Shown here piece after piece: positions 9,804 through 17,116 of a stretch of DNA of 19,492 nucleotides. The stretch is from positions 1 through 19,492 of the forward strand of contig CAZMUZ010000069.1 of the NCBI GenBank assembly GCA_964569315.1. Direction: 5' to 3'. Below the pieces are notes generated by a model. That model was not told the DNA's origin and ran no database searches. It saw nothing but the letters and a program-made list of their open reading frames with translations. The stretch comes from CADEFF01 sp964569315 (GTDB lineage Bacteria; Pseudomonadota; Alphaproteobacteria; Dongiales; Dongiaceae). How positions within the stretch are numbered: the first letter of the stretch is position 1; every line of letters begins with the position of its first letter. The translations under genes and the position numbers were made by a program.

Positions 9804-10901
9804 TCAGGCTTGCAGAAACTCGGTCCAGACCTCGAGCATCTTCGTGTTGAGCTCTTCGTCCGGGACGAAATAGGGGTGCGACTTCGCGAGAAATCCGGGC
9901 TGCTCGTCCCACCGAAGCAGCTTCTTGATCTCGTCGGGAAGGGCCGCATTCCGGTTTGCCGGCATCGCCCAGTAGCAGCTCGCGGTCGCGAGCTCGGCCT
10001 GCGGCTGCGGGCTCAGGATGTATTTCACGAACTCTGTCGCGAGCGCCTGGCGCGGCGAGTTCGCGAAGACGCAAACCGACTGCATCCAGAACACGCTGCC
10101 TTCGTCGAAGATGATCCAGTCGAGGTCCGGATTGTCGGCCGTGAGGTTGGTCACGGCGAACTCGCCGCCGGCGACGATGATGTCGGCGGCACCGGTGATG
10201 AGCGCGTTCTGGACCGTCGGGACGTCGCCGATGACCGAGGCGAGCTTCTTGATCTCGAGCAGCTTCTCGCGCACGGCTGGCAGATTTTCCGCATTCATCG
10301 TGCCGGGCGCGATGCCGATCCCCATCCCCACCATCTCCATGGTCGGGATGTAGTAGTCATAGACCGCCATGCGGCCGGCGAACTGCGGGTCCCACATCGC
10401 CGAGGTCTTGCGGAGCTGGGCGATGTCGACCTTCGCCTTGTTGAAGCAGATGCCGTGATAGCCGAACTTCTCCGGCATGCCGTACTGCTTGTCGCCGATG
10501 AAATTCAGATCGGTGCGGTGCAGCTCGGGGAACACGTCGCCCCAGGGCATGTCCGCCGCCTTCAGCTCCGACAGCAGGCCGCGTTCCGCCACCCGCGCCA
10601 CGTCGATCGAATCGACGACGAGAATGTCCCAGTCGCCGGGCTGCGACTGCTCCAGAATGGCGAGGGCCGCGCCCGTCTCCTGGTAGTCCTTCACGTTGAT
10701 CGTGACGTTGTGCTTCTCCGCGAAGGGCTGGAGCAGCCTGTCGTCCGTATGGTCGCACCAGACGAGGATGTTGAGCTCGTCGTCGGCCCGGCCGGCGCGT
10801 GGCATCGCGGTCATGGTGCCGACGGCCGCGAGGGCAGCGGCCGAACTGCCGAGGAACTGCCGGCGGGTGAACGGGGGCCGCCCGAAAAGATTCCGCTTCA
10901 T
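9804..10901 (-). CDS. Periplasmic solute-binding protein of polyamine-type ABC importer (PotD/PotF family), Tat-exported
   Basis: The 365-residue protein starts with a twin-arginine signal (TRRQFLG at 12-18, then an Ala-rich core and a likely cleavage after GRA). The mature part begins ELNILVWCDHTDDRLLQPF. NILVW..Y/H followed by an acidic patch, DILVVDS, KFGYHGICFNK and GEFAVTN are typical of family-1 extracellular binding proteins for polyamines. The Asp/Glu- and Trp/Tyr-rich composition suits a cationic ligand, though the pocket residues cannot be assigned by eye. GGGAGG lies about 10 bases upstream of the ATG. It is the first gene of the potD-B-C-A-like block, 246 bp downstream of the atypical ureohydrolase on the same strand. 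This suggests the imported ligand is that enzyme's substrate or precursor. Confidence 0.92.
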   Translation of the reverse strand: MKRNLFGRPPFTRRQFLGSSAAALAAVGTMTAMPRAGRADDELNILVWCDHTDDRLLQPFAEKHNVTINVKDYQETGAALAILEQSQPGDWDILVVDSIDVARVAERGLLSELKAADMPWGDVFPELHRTDLNFIGDKQYGMPEKFGYHGICFNKAKVDIAQLRKTSAMWDPQFAGRMAVYDYYIPTMEMVGMGIGIAPGTMNAENLPAVREKLLEIKKLASVIGDVPTVQNALITGAADIIVAGGEFAVTNLTADNPDLDWIIFDEGSVFWMQSVCVFANSPRQALATEFVKYILSPQPQAELATASCYWAMPANRNAALPDEIKKLLRWDEQPGFLAKSHPYFVPDEELNTKMLEVWTEFLQA

Positions 10902-10924
10902 CGCATTCGCCTCCCAGAATTTTT

Positions 10925-10943
10925 TGATCGATCGTTCGGATCA
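10925..10943. promoter_or_regulatory. Inverted repeat upstream of the binding-protein gene
   Basis: TGATC, nine bases, GATCA lies 24 bp before the start of the binding-protein gene. The arms are perfect but only 5 bp, and GATC-type words are common in this DNA. It may be an operator or mere chance. I could not resolve a clear -35/-10 pair beside it. Confidence 0.2.
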
Positions 10944-10978
10944 GACTAATTCACGCTGCGCCGAGCGTCTATTAAATC

Positions 10979-11020
10979 GGGCGTCCCCGCACGGAATTTC
11001 CGCTATGCACCGGGGCGCCC
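10979..11020 (-). terminator. Stem-loop between ureohydrolase and ABC importer genes
   Basis: GGGCGTCCCC (10979-10988) pairs with GGGGCGCCC (11012-11020) with a single bulged T. The loop is 23 bases and contains the small palindrome CGGAA-T-TTCCG (10992-11002). It sits 130-170 bp after the ureohydrolase stop and before the importer, without a T tract. It may partly terminate or set unequal expression of the two parts of the unit. Confidence 0.3.
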
Positions 11021-11147
11021 GCAAAACCGTATCCTTTCCCAACGCGAAACCCGCGTCGTCTGCCCAGACAGGATTCCTGTCCGGACCGGCAGCGCCCTGT
11101 CGGCCCTCTCCGATGGGGCACCCGCCAATTTCTCTCGGGCGCCGCCG

Positions 11148-12152
11148 CTAGACCCGGCCCTTCCCCTTCGGATTGGCCATGACGCCCATCACGTCCATTG
11201 CGAGACGCACGGCGACGCGCGCCGACATGTTCGCCGGGTCGTAGACCGGGCTGCATTCGGTGATGACATAGGCGTCGATGCCCTTGCGGGCGAAGGCGCG
11301 CACGAACTTGATCATCTCGCGCGGCGTGAGGCCTCCGCATTCCGGGGTGGTGATGCCCGGCACATAGGCCTGGTCCATGCAATCGAGATCGGTGTGGAGC
11401 ACGACTTTCTCCACACCCGGCACCCAGATCCAGTCGATGACCTTCTGGATCACGTTGTCGACGCCCTGCTCCTCGATATCCCAGATGGTGAACATCTGGA
11501 TATCGTGATCCTCCACGAACTTGCGCTCCTGCGGGGGGTTGAGGGCCCCGTTGATGCCGAGCAGGGCGACGCGCTCGCAGTTGTCGAGCTCGGCGGTGCG
11601 GCTGACCGGGCAGGCATGGTTCAGCACCTCCCCGCCCACATCCGCCGCCGTGTCCATGTGCGAATCGAAATGGATGTAGGCGATGCCACCCTTCTTGCAG
11701 GTACGGGACACCGCCGCCGTCACCGGGATCGGGCAGGAATCGTCGCCGCCGAAGATGAAGGGCACGGCCCCGGCCTTGACGATGTTGGTGACGCATTCCT
11801 CGGCGCGGTCGAAGGTGCGGCGCGCATTGCCCGGAATGATCTGCACGTCGCCGCAATCGACCAGATGCAGCGCGTCGAAGAGATCGACCTGAAACTCGCC
11901 GTGGTGGCTGATGTAGTGGTCCGTCGCGGCGCGGATCGCGCGCGGCCCCATCGAGGTGCCCGGCCGACAGGTATTGGTGTGCTCCCAGGGCAGCCCGAGC
12001 ACCGCGGCCTTGGCGCCGTACGCCTTCAGCTCCTTGGTGAGGGGCGGCACCACCATCGTCTTGAGGAAGGAAGGAATGCCGGAAATGAGGTGGGTCGGGA
12101 AATCCCCCTGCCCCTCGCGCCGACCGTAGGTGAGAAACGAATTGTGCGCCAT
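11148..12152 (-). CDS. Atypical ureohydrolase (agmatinase/arginase family) with GGDD motif
   Basis: The 334-residue protein is read from the Met with GGAGAGG 8 bases upstream; 29 further in-frame codons upstream run into the palindrome at 12240-12265 and are unlikely to be coding. The arginase fold motifs are GGDDS (135-139), DSHMD (163-167) and DLDCMD...VPG (255-264). Five of the six usual Mn-ligand positions are intact (Asp163, His165, Asp167, Asp255, Asp257), but the first ligand, the His of GGDH, is Asp138. The family hydrolyses guanidino compounds (agmatine, guanidinobutyrate, guanidinopropionate, guanidine, arginine) to an amine plus urea. NHACPV replaces the SHGTPF substrate loop of canonical agmatinases. 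It is probably expressed with the downstream polyamine-type importer. The enzyme is likely active but its substrate is open. Confidence 0.88.
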   Translation of the reverse strand: MAHNSFLTYGRREGQGDFPTHLISGIPSFLKTMVVPPLTKELKAYGAKAAVLGLPWEHTNTCRPGTSMGPRAIRAATDHYISHHGEFQVDLFDALHLVDCGDVQIIPGNARRTFDRAEECVTNIVKAGAVPFIFGGDDSCPIPVTAAVSRTCKKGGIAYIHFDSHMDTAADVGGEVLNHACPVSRTAELDNCERVALLGINGALNPPQERKFVEDHDIQMFTIWDIEEQGVDNVIQKVIDWIWVPGVEKVVLHTDLDCMDQAYVPGITTPECGGLTPREMIKFVRAFARKGIDAYVITECSPVYDPANMSARVAVRLAMDVMGVMANPKGKGRV

Positions 12153-12239
12153 GACCGTTGCCTCTCCGGGTGGGTTGCCATACCGGCAGCAAGGCGGATC
12201 ATGCGTCCCCCTCGCATACCTCCGGTGAGCAGCATCCAT

Positions 12240-12265
12240 TTATTGACTTACCTGTCAATCAATAA
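12240..12265. promoter_or_regulatory. 26-bp palindrome, likely TetR-type operator of the ureohydrolase/importer unit
   Basis: The arms TTATTGA and TCAATAA are perfect, and three further inner pairs match: 10 of 13 positions per half. The site is AT-rich in otherwise GC-rich DNA. It lies between the TetR gene stop (12317) and the ureohydrolase start (12152). On the minus strand it contains TTGACA, a consensus -35 hexamer, so a bound repressor would block RNA polymerase. I could not find a convincing -10. Confidence 0.6.
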
Positions 12266-12316
12266 TCCGGTGGGAAATCGGTTGTGCGCTTTTCTGCGTG
12301 TCGGTGCGCGCGGAAT

Positions 12317-12997
12317 TCAGGCAGTGGCGCGGCGCCGCGGCTTGTTGCGCTGCTTGATGGCTGAGCCGCGCCGAGCGGAATAGCCGAGCAGCACCCACAT
12401 GAAATGGCGCAGCTCTTCCATCTTGCGCACGAGGTTGTCATCCGCGCGCATCATGGCGCCGAAGAAGATGCCGTCGATCTGGGAGGAGATGAACGAGGTC
12501 ACGCGATCGACATCGACTCGTTCGAACAGCCCGAGCTCGACGCCCTGGCGGATGGTCCGGGCGATGACCAGGCGGTCGTAGTGGTAGAAGCGCTTGATCG
12601 CCTTGTCGACCGACACCGACCGGCGCCGCGGCCCCGCATAGTCGAACAGCACCTTCACCAACATGCGCAGCTCGCTCTGCAGCTTGATGTTGGTGTCGAT
12701 CCAGTCGTCGAGCAGCGCGACGGGGTCGCCGGGATGCTTCGCCGCCACCTGCTCGTAATGGGCGATGGTGGTGGCGATCAGATGCTCGATCGCCGCGTTG
12801 AACAATGCCTTCTTGTTGCGGAAATAATAGTAGATCAGCGAGTGATTGGCACGGCAGGCGCGGGCGATGTCCTGCATCGTGACGGCGGAATAGTCGCGCT
12901 CCGCGAAGAGCCGGAGCGCCGTCTTCATGAAGGCGTCGGCGCGTCCGTTCCGGTCGTCCGACGGTTTGCTTCGCCCTGTCTTGCGACGACCGATCAT
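12317..12997 (-). CDS. TetR/AcrR family transcriptional regulator
   Basis: The 226-residue protein has the TetR N-terminal domain: RADAFMKTALRLFAERDYSAVTMQDIARAC, then the recognition helix region NHSLIYYYFRNKKALFNAAI (51-70). A helical ligand/dimer domain follows (about 80-205) and a basic tail rich in Arg/Lys. I start it at the Met preceded by GGAGA about 12 bases upstream. In-frame Met codons further up (to 13141) would add 48 residues with no TetR character. It lies directly upstream of the palindrome at 12240-12265 and the ureohydrolase, in the same direction, so local repression is the simplest reading. The ligand is unknown; a guanidino compound or polyamine is a guess from the genes. 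Confidence 0.9.
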   Translation of the reverse strand: MIGRRKTGRSKPSDDRNGRADAFMKTALRLFAERDYSAVTMQDIARACRANHSLIYYYFRNKKALFNAAIEHLIATTIAHYEQVAAKHPGDPVALLDDWIDTNIKLQSELRMLVKVLFDYAGPRRRSVSVDKAIKRFYHYDRLVIARTIRQGVELGLFERVDVDRVTSFISSQIDGIFFGAMMRADDNLVRKMEELRHFMWVLLGYSARRGSAIKQRNKPRRRATA

Positions 12998-13276
12998 CGC
13001 CGATCGAATCTCCGAATGGTTGAGTCTGGCAGCAAGCGATGCGCGCCGCGAATCGGCATGGCCGGGGCCCCGCGTGGCCGCAGGAATGGGCGAAACCCAT
13101 CCCCATCGCGCTCGATAGCACGGTTCTTCGGAGCGCGGCAATCCGGGGGGCGGCGGCCCGTCCCTTCGCGCGATCCGCGAATTCCGTTTCGGTCCGGCTG
13201 CCCGGTCAGCCTAGACTAGCCCTGCGCCGGCGGGGACCCGGGCGCAGGGGATCGGTCAACCGAAGGGGGAGCCTTC

Positions 13277-13633
13277 ATGAGCGACCAATCGACGAGCCTC
13301 ATCGATCCGAAGGCGGGAAGCACCGCCAACATCATCTACATTCTCTATCTGGCGAACATCGTCGTCGGCCTCACGGCGCTGATCGGCCTCGTCATGGCCT
13401 ATGTCAATCGGAGCCAGGGACCGGACTGGGTGCGCACCCATTACCGGTTCCAGATCCGGACCTTCTGGATCGCCTTCCTGGTCGGGGTGATCGGCGCGGT
13501 GACGACCTTCATCATCGTCGGCTGGATCATTCTGCTGGCGTTGCTGGTCTGGTGGATCATCCGCTGCGTGAAGGGCATGCAGTATCTCGGCCGCCAGCAG
13601 CCCTATCCGAACGTCGAGACCTGGATGTTCTGA
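13277..13633 (+). CDS. Small membrane protein, DUF4870/Tic20-like
   Basis: The 118-residue protein has a short polar N-terminus and three hydrophobic stretches (about 17-42, 62-80 and 81-97), with the charged segment VNRSQGPDWVRTHYRFQIRTFW between the first two. HYRFQIRTFWI and the closing W-I-I-R-C-V-K-G match the DUF4870-type inner-membrane family, whose function is not known. AGGGGGAG lies 6-13 bases upstream of the ATG. A TAGACT box at 13212-13217 could be the -10 of its promoter, though no good -35 accompanies it. It diverges from the TetR gene and appears monocistronic. No link to amine metabolism is evident. Confidence 0.85.
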   Translation: MSDQSTSLIDPKAGSTANIIYILYLANIVVGLTALIGLVMAYVNRSQGPDWVRTHYRFQIRTFWIAFLVGVIGAVTTFIIVGWIILLALLVWWIIRCVKGMQYLGRQQPYPNVETWMF

Positions 13634-13660
13634 GCCGGGTCGCACCGGCCCTGTAAGAGA

Positions 13661-13692
13661 CCGGGCGCGGCGTCAGTCGATGCCGCGCCCGG
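13661..13692. terminator. Bidirectional stem-loop terminator after the DUF4870-like gene
   Basis: CCGGGCGCGGC and GCCGCGCCCGG form a perfect 11-bp stem with a 10-base loop. It starts 28 bp after the plus-strand stop, and a short TTTT follows at 13698-13701. It stands between convergent genes and could end both transcripts. Confidence 0.6.
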
Positions 13693-13887
13693 CACCGGTT
13701 TTGCGGAGGGGGACGCGGCTACCGGCCAAAATCGCGCATCGATTGAACGCGCAATAGCGACCTTGGCGAAACGCAGATCGCATCCCTCGGCGCGGAAGGT
13801 CGGCAAGAACGAGACGGACATATCCGAGAAGGGCGCCGGAGGCGTATCGATCCCGACGCGCCAGGATCACCGACCCCTGCATCGCGG

Positions 13888-15072
13888 TCAGCGGCGCTTG
13901 CCGGCGAGCCCCTCGGCGAAGCGCTGGATGCGGTCGCAGGCCTCGCCGAGCTCGTCGTCGCCGGTGCCGAGGCTGATCCGCACATGGCCGGCGGCGCTCG
14001 GCCCGAACGCATCGGCCGCCAGCACCGAGACGCCTTCCGCATCGAGCAGATCGGTCGAGAAACGCTGGGCCGAAAGCCCGGTGCCGCGCACATCGACCAT
14101 CGCGAACATGCCGCCCTGCGGACGGTGGCAGCGCAGGCCCGCGACATTGCCGAGCCGTCCGATGACGAGGTCGCGCCGGCGCCGGTAGGCCTCCTTCATT
14201 TCCGCGAGCTCATGCGGCGGATGGCCGAGCGCCGCCGTCGCCGCATCCTGGATGAAGGGCGGCGATCCGTAGAGCATGCAGAGCGAGAGAGTGCCGAGAT
14301 GCTTCGCGAGCGCATGCGGCGCCACCGCCCAGCCGATGCGCCACCCGGTCATGGCGTGCGATTTGGAGAGACTGTTGATGGTGACAGTGCGCTCGCCCAT
14401 GCCGGCGAGGCCGCCCGGGCTCACCTGCTCCGCCTCGAAGGTGAGGCTCGCATAGACCTCGTCCGAGAGCAGCCAGAGATCGTGCTTGCGGCAAAGCTCG
14501 GCGAGCCGCTCCCAAGTCTTTCGCGGGAACACAGCGCCGGTCGGGTTGTGCGGCGAATTGATCAGGAGCGCGCGGGTCTTCGGGGTGATGGCGCGCGCCA
14601 CATCCTCGGGATCGAGCTGGAACTCGCGCTCCGCCCGCAGCGGCACATGGACCGTCTTCGCGCCGCTCGCCCCCACCACTGCCTCGTAGGTGACGTATGC
14701 AGGCTCCGGCACGATCACCTCGGTCCCGGCATCGAGCACGCAGAGCGCGGCCGCGAAGAGCGAGCATTGCGCGCCCGCCATGACCACGACGTTGTCGGCA
14801 TCCACGGCCTGGCCCGTCGTCGCCCGATGATGCTTCGCGATCGCCGTCCGCAGCGAATGGTCGCCGATCACGTCGCCGTAATGCGTCCTGCCGCTCCTGA
14901 TCGCGTCGATGGCCGCGTCGGAGATCTCGGCCGGCGTGTCGAAATCCGGATCGCCGACGCTGAGCAAAATGATGTCGGCGCCCTCGCGCTTCAGGCGCGA
15001 CGCGCGCGTGTGGGTGTCCCACGCGGCAGCGCCTTCGCCGCCGATCCGTTGCACGAAGGAGGAGTAGCGCAT
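13888..15072 (-). CDS. aruH: Arginine:pyruvate transaminase (AruH-type class I/II aminotransferase)
   Basis: The 394-residue PLP enzyme begins MRYSSFVQRIGGEGAAAWDTHTRA, closely matching my recollection of Pseudomonas AruH, which is about 393 aa. AruH converts L-arginine and pyruvate to 2-ketoarginine and alanine, the entry step of the arginine transaminase pathway. Visible motifs are SVGDPDFDTP (38-47), SPHNPTG (173-179), SDEVY (203-207; Asp204 and Tyr207 contact PLP), SLSKSHAMTGWRIGW (Lys237 as Schiff base) and GMFAMVDVR. I start it at ATG 15072 rather than 20 codons upstream because of this N-terminal match; the ribosome site is weak. It is divergent from gbuA, the last enzyme of the same pathway, across 94 bp, which strongly supports the function. 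Confidence 0.86.
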   Translation of the reverse strand: MRYSSFVQRIGGEGAAAWDTHTRASRLKREGADIILLSVGDPDFDTPAEISDAAIDAIRSGRTHYGDVIGDHSLRTAIAKHHRATTGQAVDADNVVVMAGAQCSLFAAALCVLDAGTEVIVPEPAYVTYEAVVGASGAKTVHVPLRAEREFQLDPEDVARAITPKTRALLINSPHNPTGAVFPRKTWERLAELCRKHDLWLLSDEVYASLTFEAEQVSPGGLAGMGERTVTINSLSKSHAMTGWRIGWAVAPHALAKHLGTLSLCMLYGSPPFIQDAATAALGHPPHELAEMKEAYRRRRDLVIGRLGNVAGLRCHRPQGGMFAMVDVRGTGLSAQRFSTDLLDAEGVSVLAADAFGPSAAGHVRISLGTGDDELGEACDRIQRFAEGLAGKRR

Positions 15073-15166
15073 GATCTTTCGGGATCTTCTCGGTGGGGTT
15101 GACCGGGCTCGGACGTTGAGGCTCGATAGCACGGAGCAGCGTCAGCCAGCAACGGAGCCGAATTCA

Positions 15167-16120
15167 ATGGCGAAGACCCACCACCAGCCGCTCGGCGGCA
15201 ACCAGATGCCGCGTTTCGGCGGCCCCGCGACCATGATGCGCCTGCCGACCGTCGCCTCGCCGAAGGGTCTCGATGCCTGCTTCGTCGGTGTGCCGCTCGA
15301 TACCGGCACCTCGAACCGCTCCGGCGCGCGCTTCGGCCCGCGACAGATCCGCGCGGAGAGCTGCCTGATCCGCCCCTACAACATGGCGACGCGCGCCGCG
15401 CCCTTCGACAGCCTGTCGGTCGCCGATATCGGCGACGTCGCCATCAACACGTTCAACCTGCAGAAGAGCATCGGCATCATCGAGAAGGCCTATGACGAGA
15501 TCGTCGCGGAAGGCTGCCGGCCGCTGACGATCGGCGGCGATCACACCATCACCCTGCCGATTCTGCGCGCCATCAAGCGCAAATACGGGCCGGTCGGGAT
15601 GGTGCATGTCGACGCCCATGCCGACATCAACGACAACATGTTCGGCGAGCCGATCGCGCACGGCACGCCCTTCCGCCGCGCGGTCGAGGAAGGGCTCATC
15701 GACGGCAAGCGCGTCGCCCAGATCGGTCTCCGCGGCACGGGCTACGCCGCCGAGGATTTCGACTGGCCGCGCTCGCAGGGCTTCCGCGTCGTGCAGGCCG
15801 AGGAGTGCTGGTATAAGTCGCTGGCGCCGCTGATGGAGGAGATCCGCAAGAAGATCGGCAAGGGGCCCGTCTATCTCACCTTCGACATCGACGGGCTCGA
15901 CCCGAGCCAGGCGCCCGGCACCGGCACGCCCGAGATCGGCGGCCTCACCACGATCCAGGGCATGGAGATCATCCGCGGCTGTCGCGGGCTCGACATCGTC
16001 GGCGGGGATCTGGTGGAGGTCTCGCCGCCCTACGATCCGGCCGGCAACACCGCCCTCACCGCCGCGAACCTCCTCTTCGAGATGCTCTGCGTGCTGCCGG
16101 GCGTGCAGTACCGGAACTAG
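15167..16120 (+). CDS. gbuA: Guanidinobutyrase (4-guanidinobutanoate ureohydrolase)
   Basis: The 317-residue enzyme opens HQPLGGNQMPRFGG.ATMMRLP and continues FVGVPLDTGTSNRSGARFGP, close to my recollection of P. aeruginosa GbuA (319 aa). All Mn ligands of the arginase fold are present: His126 in GGDHT, Asp149/His151/Asp153 in DAHAD, and Asp240/Asp242 in FDIDGLDP, plus the HGTPF loop (165-169). The reaction is 4-guanidinobutanoate + H2O to GABA + urea, in the cytosol. The start is chosen for the preceding GGAGC and the N-terminal match; an upstream in-frame ATG at 15071 would overlap aruH. Guanidinopropionase (GpuA) is the main alternative, but the adjacent aruH favours guanidinobutyrase. Confidence 0.88.
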   Translation: MAKTHHQPLGGNQMPRFGGPATMMRLPTVASPKGLDACFVGVPLDTGTSNRSGARFGPRQIRAESCLIRPYNMATRAAPFDSLSVADIGDVAINTFNLQKSIGIIEKAYDEIVAEGCRPLTIGGDHTITLPILRAIKRKYGPVGMVHVDAHADINDNMFGEPIAHGTPFRRAVEEGLIDGKRVAQIGLRGTGYAAEDFDWPRSQGFRVVQAEECWYKSLAPLMEEIRKKIGKGPVYLTFDIDGLDPSQAPGTGTPEIGGLTTIQGMEIIRGCRGLDIVGGDLVEVSPPYDPAGNTALTAANLLFEMLCVLPGVQYRN

Positions 16121-16140
16121 GGAAACGAGTCGGTCGCCGC

Positions 16141-16158
16141 GCGGCGCTTCGGCGCCGC
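16141..16158. terminator. UUCG-tetraloop hairpin after gbuA
   Basis: GCGGCGC, TTCG, GCGCCGC gives a perfect 7-bp stem closed by a C(UUCG)G tetraloop, an unusually stable RNA hairpin. It lies 20 bp past the gbuA stop and before the end of the convergent amidase gene. There is no T tract. Confidence 0.45.
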
Positions 16159-16171
16159 CGGCGCCCTGTAA

Positions 16172-16203
16172 CTTCGCCTTGCTCCGCGAGCAAATTCGCC
16201 TTG
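16172..16203. repeat. Small hairpin flanked by direct TTCGCCTTG repeats
   Basis: Two copies of TTCGCCTTG begin at 16173 and 16195. Between them TTGCTC-CGC-GAGCAA (16179-16193) forms a perfect 6-bp hairpin. The layout is like a short REP-type intergenic element between convergent genes, and could also help terminate the amidase transcript from the other side. Confidence 0.35.
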
Positions 16204-16240
16204 TCCCGCACCTGCGAAGGCTGGGCAGTGCGGCGCGGCG

Positions 16241-17104
16241 CTACTCGCCCGCCGCGGCGCCCTGAAGCGCCGCCGTCTCCGGCTTCGCGAAGGGCCGGTC
16301 ATGCTTCAGGGACGGGATCATTCGCCGCACCTCTTCAACCTTCGCGGGATCGACCTCCGCCACCACGACGCCGACGTCAGCGCCGCCATCGGCCAGCACC
16401 TCGCCCCAGGGGCTGACGACGAGCGAATGGCCGAAGGTGCGACGTCCTTCCGCATGCGTGCCGCACTGGTTCGCGGCGAAGACGAAGCTGCCGGTCTCGA
16501 TCGCGCGGGCGCGCGCCAGCACATGCCAGTGCGCCTCGCCCGTCTTCTGCGTGAAGGCCGCAGGCACGCCGAGATAGGCGGCACCGCCTTGCGCGAGCGC
16601 GCGATAGAGCTGCGCGAAGCGAAGGTCGTAGCAGATCGAAAGCCCCATCAACCCCCAGGGCAGCGCCGCGATCACCGCTTTGTTCCCCGGCACGACCGTC
16701 GCGGATTCCTGGTAGCTGTTACCGTCCTTGATGGCGACGTCGAACAGATGAATCTTGTCGTAACGTGAGCGAATCCGCCCTTCTCCGTCGATCACGAAAG
16801 CCCGGTTCGCGACGCGGCTCTGCCCCGGATCCTTGATCAGCAGCGAGCCCACATGGATCCACCGCTCGAGCTCTCGGGCGAGCGTGCGGAAGCGCATGAG
16901 GCCCGGATCTTCCGCCTCGGACACCGCCTTCGCAAGCACCGCCGCGTTGTCCGGCTCCAGCATCGTGCACATCTCGGGAAGCTGGATCAGGTCGGCGCCC
17001 TGCTTCGCGGCGTCGCGGATCAGCGGCTCGAGCGCCGCGATCGACGGCGCCATCTCGCGCTCGGCGCAGTTCTGCACAAGGGCGACGCGGAAACGGTCGG
17101 TCAT
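16241..17104 (-). CDS. Nitrilase-superfamily amidase (Nit1/Nit2-type carbon-nitrogen hydrolase)
   Basis: The 287-residue protein starts MTDRFRVALVQNCAERE, with GAGGAG 7 bases upstream; longer in-frame starts lack the fold. The catalytic triad is visible: Glu44 in LPEMC, Lys117 in YDKIHLFD and Cys158 in SICYDLRF. YDKIHLFDV.I.DG.SY.ES is characteristic of the Nit branch, which includes deaminated-glutathione amidase and omega-amidase. Those enzymes remove the amide made when aminotransferases act on the wrong substrate or on glutamine. Convergent with gbuA, it could alternatively hydrolyse 4-guanidinobutyramide, the intermediate of arginine monooxygenase routes. A housekeeping Nit role is the safer reading. 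It has its own promoter-like region at 17117-17135. Confidence 0.87.
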   Translation of the reverse strand: MTDRFRVALVQNCAEREMAPSIAALEPLIRDAAKQGADLIQLPEMCTMLEPDNAAVLAKAVSEAEDPGLMRFRTLARELERWIHVGSLLIKDPGQSRVANRAFVIDGEGRIRSRYDKIHLFDVAIKDGNSYQESATVVPGNKAVIAALPWGLMGLSICYDLRFAQLYRALAQGGAAYLGVPAAFTQKTGEAHWHVLARARAIETGSFVFAANQCGTHAEGRRTFGHSLVVSPWGEVLADGGADVGVVVAEVDPAKVEEVRRMIPSLKHDRPFAKPETAALQGAAAGE

Positions 17105-17116
17105 GGCGAACTCCTC

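Noticed and set aside
9141..10949. 602-codon plus-strand open frame across the permease and binding-protein genes
   Set aside because: It is antisense to two clear ABC transporter genes. Its His/Arg/Asp-rich sequence has no domain pattern, and long antisense frames are expected at this GC content.
13110..13123. 14-bp word GCTCGATAGCACGG, repeated exactly at 15121-15134
   Set aside because: Both copies are in upstream regions, but about one repeated 14-mer is expected by chance in a window this size, so I do not call a shared regulatory site.
15073..15166. GATC-bounded repeats and a TTGACC word between aruH and gbuA
   Set aside because: The arms are short and no -10 is well spaced; I could not support a specific promoter or ArgR-type site.
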